Origin: Stenotrophomonas indicatrix | Lineage (GTDB): Bacteria; Pseudomonadota; Gammaproteobacteria; Xanthomonadales; Xanthomonadaceae | Direction of reading: 5' to 3' | DNA length: 64,000 nt | NCBI GenBank assembly: GCA_041545745.1 | Contig: CP168152.1 | Location: forward strand, 4,462,001-4,526,000 | In this document: piece after piece, positions 59,798 to 64,000 of the stretch | Layout of the letters: each line of letters starts with the position of its first letter | Numbering within the stretch: the stretch's first letter is position 1 | Program-made: the position numbers and the translations under genes | The notes under the pieces: generated by a model | Seen by the model: only the letters and a program-made list of their open reading frames with translations | Told to the model about the DNA's origin: nothing | The model's database searches: none

Positions 59798-61219
59798 CTA
59801 CATCAACGCATCGGCCAGGCGCGCGATGCCCTCGCGGCTGCGCAGCCACGCCGGACGCTTGCGCCACTGTTCCAGGTCCAGCAGGCGCGACTGGCGCAGG
59901 TAGTCGTCCTCGATGGTGCACAACTGCGTGACCAGTTGCCGGTCGTAGCAGATCAGGCCGATTTCGGCATTCAGCGCGAACGAGCGGATATCCATGTTGA
60001 TCGATCCGAGCACGGCGATGTGCTCGTCCACGCTCATGTGCTTGGCATGCAGGAACTGCGGCTCGTACAGCGCGATCTGCACCCCACAGCGCAGCAGCTC
60101 GTCGTAGTAGGCCTCCTGCGCCCATGAGGTCAGCCGCTGGTTGTTGCTGGCCGACAGGATCAGCTGCACCTGCACGCCGGACAGTGCGGCGATGCGCAGT
60201 GCACTCAGCGTCGCTTCGTCGGGCACGAAGTACGGCGTCACCATCACCAGCCGCCGCCGGGCAAGATGGATCAGCGCGGCCACCGCATCGCGCGCGTTGC
60301 TGTAGGGGTAGGCCGGGCCGCTGGGCAGCAGCTGGGTGGCGATGTCCTCGCTGCACACCGGCACGTCGGCGATGACGTCCAGGCGCTGCCCGGTTTCGAT
60401 GTACCAGTCGCTGGCGAACACCGCTTCAAGGTGCGCCACCGCCGGCCCGCGTACGCGCGCTACCAGCTCGCGGTTGGGGTGGCCGGCAACGAATTCAGGC
60501 CGCGCCAGGTTCTGCGAACCAACGTAGCCCACTTCGTTGTCGATCACCGCGATCTTGCGGTGGTTGCGCAGGTCCATGCGCCCGCTGCGGCGCCAGCGCA
60601 AGCCGCCGGGCAGCATCGCGCGCACTTCAACGTCACGTGACCGCAGCCGCTTGCTGTACGCACGCAGGCCGCGCTTGGCGCCGACCGCATCCAGCAGCAC
60701 GCGGCACTGCACGCCACGCGCTGCGGCACGCTGCAGGGCTTCGACGATGGCCTCACCCACCGTGTCATCGAACATCAGGTAATACAGCAGGTGCACGCGG
60801 TCCTGGGCCTGGTCGATGTCGGCGATCAGGTTGTGCAGTGATTCGTCGTAGTCGGTCAGCAGATCGACCGCGTTGCCATGCACCGGCATGAAATCGCCTT
60901 GGCGCTGCACCAGCGGCACCACTTCGGCGCTGGCCGAATCGGGCTGTGGCGTCCAGCGCAGGCGGCGCTGCAGCGCCTGTTCCTCGCGGATCACCTGGGA
61001 TGCCTCGGCCTGCCGACGGATACGTTCGCGCGACAGCCACGGGTGCCCGAACAGCAGGTAGAGCGGCAGGCCCAGCAGCGGCACGAAACCGACCAGCAGC
61101 AGCCAGCTGCGCGCCGCGCCCGGCGTGGTTCGGGTGGGAATCCAGCACAACGCCACCAGCCGGATCAGCCAGTCGATCAACAGCAGGTACGAGCCCAGCA
61201 GCCACTCGAACAGCATCAT
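59798..61219 (-). CDS. cls: Cardiolipin synthase
   Basis: A 473-residue phospholipase-D-type cardiolipin synthase. Two N-terminal transmembrane helices (FEWLLGSYLLLIDWLIRLVALCWI, SWLLLVGFVPLLGLPLYLLFG), then two HKD motifs: NHRKIAVIDNEVGYVGSQN and LHAKHMSVDEHIAVLGSINMD. It condenses phosphatidylglycerol molecules into cardiolipin at the inner membrane. The start is at 61219, MMLFEWLL; the frame upstream runs through repeats and is not coding. The stop is 42 bases before the flavoprotein start. Confidence 0.93.
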   Translation of the reverse strand: MMLFEWLLGSYLLLIDWLIRLVALCWIPTRTTPGAARSWLLLVGFVPLLGLPLYLLFGHPWLSRERIRRQAEASQVIREEQALQRRLRWTPQPDSASAEVVPLVQRQGDFMPVHGNAVDLLTDYDESLHNLIADIDQAQDRVHLLYYLMFDDTVGEAIVEALQRAAARGVQCRVLLDAVGAKRGLRAYSKRLRSRDVEVRAMLPGGLRWRRSGRMDLRNHRKIAVIDNEVGYVGSQNLARPEFVAGHPNRELVARVRGPAVAHLEAVFASDWYIETGQRLDVIADVPVCSEDIATQLLPSGPAYPYSNARDAVAALIHLARRRLVMVTPYFVPDEATLSALRIAALSGVQVQLILSASNNQRLTSWAQEAYYDELLRCGVQIALYEPQFLHAKHMSVDEHIAVLGSINMDIRSFALNAEIGLICYDRQLVTQLCTIEDDYLRQSRLLDLEQWRKRPAWLRSREGIARLADALM

Positions 61220-61265
61220 GCGCGCCCGTCGGGAGGGTGATGGGCCATTCTGCCCAGCGGGGTGG

Positions 61266-61349
61266 GTAGAGTCGAGCCGCGCCAAGCGTGCCGACCAACG
61301 GTCGGCACCCACCGGGGTCGGAACGAGTCGACCAAGGTCGACACCTATC
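61266..61349. repeat. Cluster of SMAG-type palindromes
   Basis: GTAGAGTCGAGCCGC, GTGCCGACCAACGGTCGGCAC and GAGTCGACCAAGGTCGAC in tandem. Three hairpins lie between the cls start and the rpmG terminator. Confidence 0.68.
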
Positions 61350-61365
61350 GGGGGCGGGGGGCCAC

Positions 61366-61395
61366 AAAAAAACCCGCCACGAGGGCGGGTTTTTT
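61366..61395 (-). terminator. Bidirectional-looking terminator of rpmB-rpmG
   Basis: AAAAAAACCCGCC, ACGA, GGGCGGGTTTTTT. A 7-bp GC stem flanked by A and T runs works in both directions; on the minus strand it ends the ribosomal protein operon 27 bases past the rpmG stop. Confidence 0.88.
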
Positions 61396-61421
61396 CGGAG
61401 GCAATCAGCAATCCTTGCGGA

Positions 61422-61586
61422 TTACTTGATCTTGCCTTCCTTGTACGGGACGTGCTTGCGCACGACCGGATCGTACTTGGAGAATTCCATCTTCCCCGGG
61501 GTGTTCTTCTTGTTCTTGTCGGTCGTGTAGAAGTGACCGGTACCAGCGGTCGAAATCATACGGACCTTATCGCGCTTGCCTGCCAT
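61422..61586 (-). CDS. rpmG: 50S ribosomal protein L33
   Basis: 54 residues: [19 protein letters not shown] begins it and [11 protein letters not shown] ends it. This is the cysteine-free (zinc-independent) form of L33. ATG at 61586, 13 bases after the rpmB stop; the pair is the standard rpmB-rpmG operon. Confidence 0.97.
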   Translation of the reverse strand: MAGKRDKVRMISTAGTGHFYTTDKNKKNTPGKMEFSKYDPVVRKHVPYKEGKIK

Positions 61587-61599
61587 GATCGTCTACTCC

Positions 61600-61836
61600 T
61601 CAGACCTTTTCGCCGCGCGCACGCAGCTCAGCCAGAACGGAATCGATACCGTTCTTGTCGATGGTGCGCAGTGCATGCGCGGAAACACGAAGCTTCACCC
61701 AGCGGTTCTCGCTGGCAACCCAGAAGCGGCGCTCGTGCAGATTCGGCAGGAAACGACGACGGGTCTTGTTGTTGGCGTGCGAGACGTTGTTACCCGTCTG
61801 CACTCGCTTGCCGGAAACCTGGCATACGCGGGACAT
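61600..61836 (-). CDS. rpmB: 50S ribosomal protein L28
   Basis: 78 residues with the full L28 pattern: [57 protein letters not shown]. Normal length. Followed by rpmG; the promoter is 168 bases upstream. Confidence 0.97.
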   Translation of the reverse strand: MSRVCQVSGKRVQTGNNVSHANNKTRRRFLPNLHERRFWVASENRWVKLRVSAHALRTIDKNGIDSVLAELRARGEKV

Positions 61837-62003
61837 GGCGCACCTCGATAGTAAGTTTTGTCAGCCCGTAGCCCGGGAGACGGCGGCCTCGGTGGTTGCC
61901 CACCACACGTCAAGAGAATCAAAGGGTTACGCTGGCGTTGGGCGGCCGGGGACGTGCTCCCGGGGGCGCCGCCCGGCACGAAACCGGACACAGCGAGCCG
62001 CGC

Positions 62004-62032
62004 ATTATGCACGCAATCAAGACCTTGCGCAA
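62004..62032 (-). promoter_or_regulatory. Sigma70-type promoter of rpmB-rpmG
   Basis: TTGCGC (62032-62027) and CATAAT (62009-62004) on the minus strand with exactly 17 bases between. It is followed by a ~160-base leader before rpmB. The leader (61837-62003) shows no obvious small gene. Confidence 0.7.
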
Positions 62033-62076
62033 CTTACCCACAGGCCATGCCTGAATGCGATGGCGATGCCCTGCCC

Positions 62077-62586
62077 TCAGCGCAGGTGCGGCACCACCTG
62101 GGCCAGCAGCTGCGCATCCTTCAGTGCGCCATGCAGGCCGCGCGTACCGGGAATACCCAGGCGCTGCAGCACATCGTCGAGCTTGTTGGGCATGCCCGGC
62201 CAACGGTTGCGGGCCAGCTTCAGGCTGCAGGTCACGCGGCAGTGCTGGGCCAGCCCGTCGGCGATGCCGGCCAGGCGCAGCTCGTTGTCGAGGAAGCCGA
62301 CATCGAAGGTAGCGTTGTGCGCGACCATTTCGCTGCCACGCAGGAACTCCAGCAGCTCGGCGGCCTTGCTCGCAAACAGCGGCTTGCCCACCAGCATCGC
62401 ATCGCTGATGCCGTGCACGCGCTGCGCGCCCCAGTCCACTTTGCGCTGCGGCTGCAGATAGGTGTGGAACTGGCGGCCGCTGAGCTGCCCATCGATCAGT
62501 TCCACCGCCCCGATTTCAATCACCCGGTGGCCCAGACGATGCGAGATGCCGGTGGTTTCGGTATCCAACGCAACGACGCGGCTCAT
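62077..62586 (-). CDS. DnaQ-like 3'-5' exonuclease, short form
   Basis: A 169-residue DEDDh exonuclease. Exo I VALDTETTG, Exo II VAHNATFDVGFLD and Exo III RGLHGALKDAQLL give all four acidic residues and the His. The close match to the catalytic half of the DNA polymerase III epsilon subunit is clear, but it ends after the exonuclease and lacks the ~60-residue C-terminal part that binds the polymerase. It is either a separate exonuclease or a truncated epsilon; the adjacent DNA does not reveal the missing part in another frame as far as I could read. Start ATG at 62586. Confidence 0.82.
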   Translation of the reverse strand: MSRVVALDTETTGISHRLGHRVIEIGAVELIDGQLSGRQFHTYLQPQRKVDWGAQRVHGISDAMLVGKPLFASKAAELLEFLRGSEMVAHNATFDVGFLDNELRLAGIADGLAQHCRVTCSLKLARNRWPGMPNKLDDVLQRLGIPGTRGLHGALKDAQLLAQVVPHLR

Positions 62587-62789
62587 GCCACACACTCGTA
62601 TGCAGCAACGGGCATGCAGGAGACAAGGGACGGTAGTGAAGGTAGTGCGGTCATGCGGTGCTGGATCCTGGTGCGCGCGCCCGTGCAGCGTGGGCAGGTG
62701 ATGCGGGATTGTCCCATGCGGCGCGCCGGCGGGTAGGCGGGACGAACGCTGCGATACCGGCATACTGCCGTTTCACTGCGGAGGCTCCA

Positions 62790-64000
62790 ATGCGACTGCT
62801 GGCCCTCACCTACGGCACCGAAGGCGATACGCGCCCGCTGGTCATGCTCTGCCACGGGCTGATCGCGGCCGGCCACGAGCTCATGCTGCTGGCCGACGGC
62901 GGCACCTTGGGCAGCGCGAAAACACTGGGCGTCCCGCACGCTGCGCTTGAAGGCGACATCCACGATGACGTGGTGGCGTTGGTCTCGCGCGGCAACGGCG
63001 TGGCCGCCGCCAGCACCGGGCTGGCACGGATGGCGCTACAGCACGTCGCCGGCTGGATGCGCCAGGCCGATGCTGCGGCCGACGGCTGCGATGTGATCCT
63101 GACCGGCGGCCTGGCGGCGTTCGTCGGCATGAGCGTGGGCGAACGTCGTGGTCTTCCGGTAATCGGCGCCGGCATGATTCCGCTGACGCCGACGCGCGCG
63201 TTCCGCTCGCCCTTCCTGCCACCCGGACGCTCGCCGGGCTGGTTGAACCGGGCCAGTTATGGCCTGGTCAACGGCCTGATCTGGCGACAGTTCCGCGGCC
63301 CGATCAACGCGGCCCGCCAGCACGCCGGGCAGCCGCCACGACGCTCGCTCTGGACCGGCCTGCCGATGCTGTACGGCATCTCGCCGCAGCTGTTGCCACC
63401 GCCTTCGGACTGGCCGGCCGACCACCTCGTGTGCGGCCAGTGGTCGGCACCCGCAGCGCCGTGGCAGCCGTCAGCCGAACTACAGGCCTTCCTCGATGCA
63501 GGGCCACCGCCGGTCTACCTGGGCTTTGGCAGCATGACCGGCTTCAACCGCGAACGCGTGTTGCCGGCGCTGTTGGCAACGCTGGCACCGCGCCGCGTGC
63601 TGCTGTTCCCCGGTTGGGTCGGCGTGCCCGACATGGCGCTGCCCGACACGGTGCTGGTCATCGGGCCCACCCCGCATGAAGCGTTGTTGCCGCGCTGCAC
63701 GCTGGCGATCCATCATGGTGGCAGCGGCACCACGCATTCGGCCTGCCGCGCCGGCATACCGTCGATGGTGATGCCGTTCGCCGCCGACCAGTTCTTCTGG
63801 GCCGATCGCCTGCAGCGCCTGGGCGTAGCGCCTGCGCCGCTGTCACCCAAACGGTTGCAGCCGCAGGCATTGGCCGATGCACTGGCGTTCGCCGAGCATG
63901 CCGATACACGCGCACGGGCGGCCGCGCTGGGCGCTGCAATGGCGAACGAGGACGGAGTGGCATGCGGCGTGGCGGCGATCGAGCGGTGGCTCAGCCCAAC
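62790..64000 (+). CDS. UGT-type glycosyltransferase (family 1), partial
   Basis: The gene runs off the right edge; 403 codons are visible without a stop. It starts MRLLALTYGTEGDTRPLVML at the ATG at 62790, with GGAGG 6 bases upstream. The N-terminal half is acceptor-binding (GLPVIGAGMIPLTPTRAFRSPFLPP); the C-terminal half has PVYLGFGSMTGF and the donor-binding signature HHGGSGTTHSACRAGIPSMVMPFAADQFFWADRL in pieces, as in UDP-glucose-type glycosyltransferases acting on sterols, macrolides or carotenoids. The natural acceptor is unknown. No pathway genes are visible beside it. Confidence 0.88.
   Translation, partial: MRLLALTYGTEGDTRPLVMLCHGLIAAGHELMLLADGGTLGSAKTLGVPHAALEGDIHDDVVALVSRGNGVAAASTGLARMALQHVAGWMRQADAAADGCDVILTGGLAAFVGMSVGERRGLPVIGAGMIPLTPTRAFRSPFLPPGRSPGWLNRASYGLVNGLIWRQFRGPINAARQHAGQPPRRSLWTGLPMLYGISPQLLPPPSDWPADHLVCGQWSAPAAPWQPSAELQAFLDAGPPPVYLGFGSMTGFNRERVLPALLATLAPRRVLLFPGWVGVPDMALPDTVLVIGPTPHEALLPRCTLAIHHGGSGTTHSACRAGIPSMVMPFAADQFFWADRLQRLGVAPAPLSPKRLQPQALADALAFAEHADTRARAAALGAAMANEDGVACGVAAIERWLSP

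Overview
The window looks like chromosomal DNA of a Stenotrophomonas (S. maltophilia group) or a close xanthomonad. The evidence is high G+C coding DNA, many short intergenic palindromes headed by GTAG (the SMAG-type repeats described for S. maltophilia), a second family of GGGGTCAGAGCCC...GGATCCGACCCC palindromes, a xanthomonad-style aryl polyene pigment cluster, and an sX13-like small RNA downstream of polA. Nothing here looks like a prophage, an integron or an insertion sequence.

Layout. 0.1-11.6 kb holds housekeeping and signalling genes: dkgB, a hybrid histidine kinase with its own Hpt protein, a YdcF-like protein, an alpha/beta hydrolase, a YbjQ protein, an acyl-CoA-synthetase/GNAT lysine acetyltransferase, mgtE and a Kef-type antiporter. 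11.8-16 kb holds a very large membrane-anchored ankyrin protein, a YcgL protein and a secreted protein of unknown role. 16.0-32.4 kb is one tightly overlapped minus-strand operon of 18 genes for a type II PKS-like aryl polyene pigment: ketosynthases, ketoreductase, dehydratases, two ACPs, an AMP-ligase/dehydratase fusion, an MIO ammonia-lyase, a halogenase-like flavoenzyme, acyl and glycosyl transferases, and a LolA/MMPL/lipoprotein export set. 32.7-36.6 kb holds a cyanide-insensitive-type bd oxidase and an ECF sigma factor cassette. 36.7-42.2 kb is a plus-strand run: S9 peptidase, Nudix, two unknowns, hemF. 42.3-46.8 kb holds a decayed DUF421 gene, the small RNA, polA, a DUF2782 lipoprotein and a UspA protein.

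47.0-53.2 kb is the most interesting region. It is an RNA-repair and RNA-chaperone locus: rtcR (CARF-AAA+ sigma54 activator) is divergent from rsr (bacterial Ro60), three tandem Y-RNA-like genes, rtcB (RNA ligase) and rtcA (RNA cyclase). A near-consensus sigma54 promoter lies directly upstream of rsr. Each Y RNA has the same two-part Ro-type stem capped by a tRNA-mimicking domain. The middle one contains a nearly complete tRNA whose halves are in swapped order (circularly permuted), opened at the anticodon end and closed by a small loop at the acceptor end. The rsr-Y RNA-rtcBA arrangement parallels the Salmonella operon activated by tRNA fragments. Three tandem RNAs of two different mimic types is the unusual part.

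53.2-64 kb holds small membrane, lipoprotein and unknown genes, a low-molecular-weight phosphatase-like protein, uvrD, an FAD/NAD(P)-binding protein, a cardiolipin synthase, rpmB-rpmG with a clear promoter and terminator, a short DnaQ-like exonuclease, and a glycosyltransferase running off the right edge.
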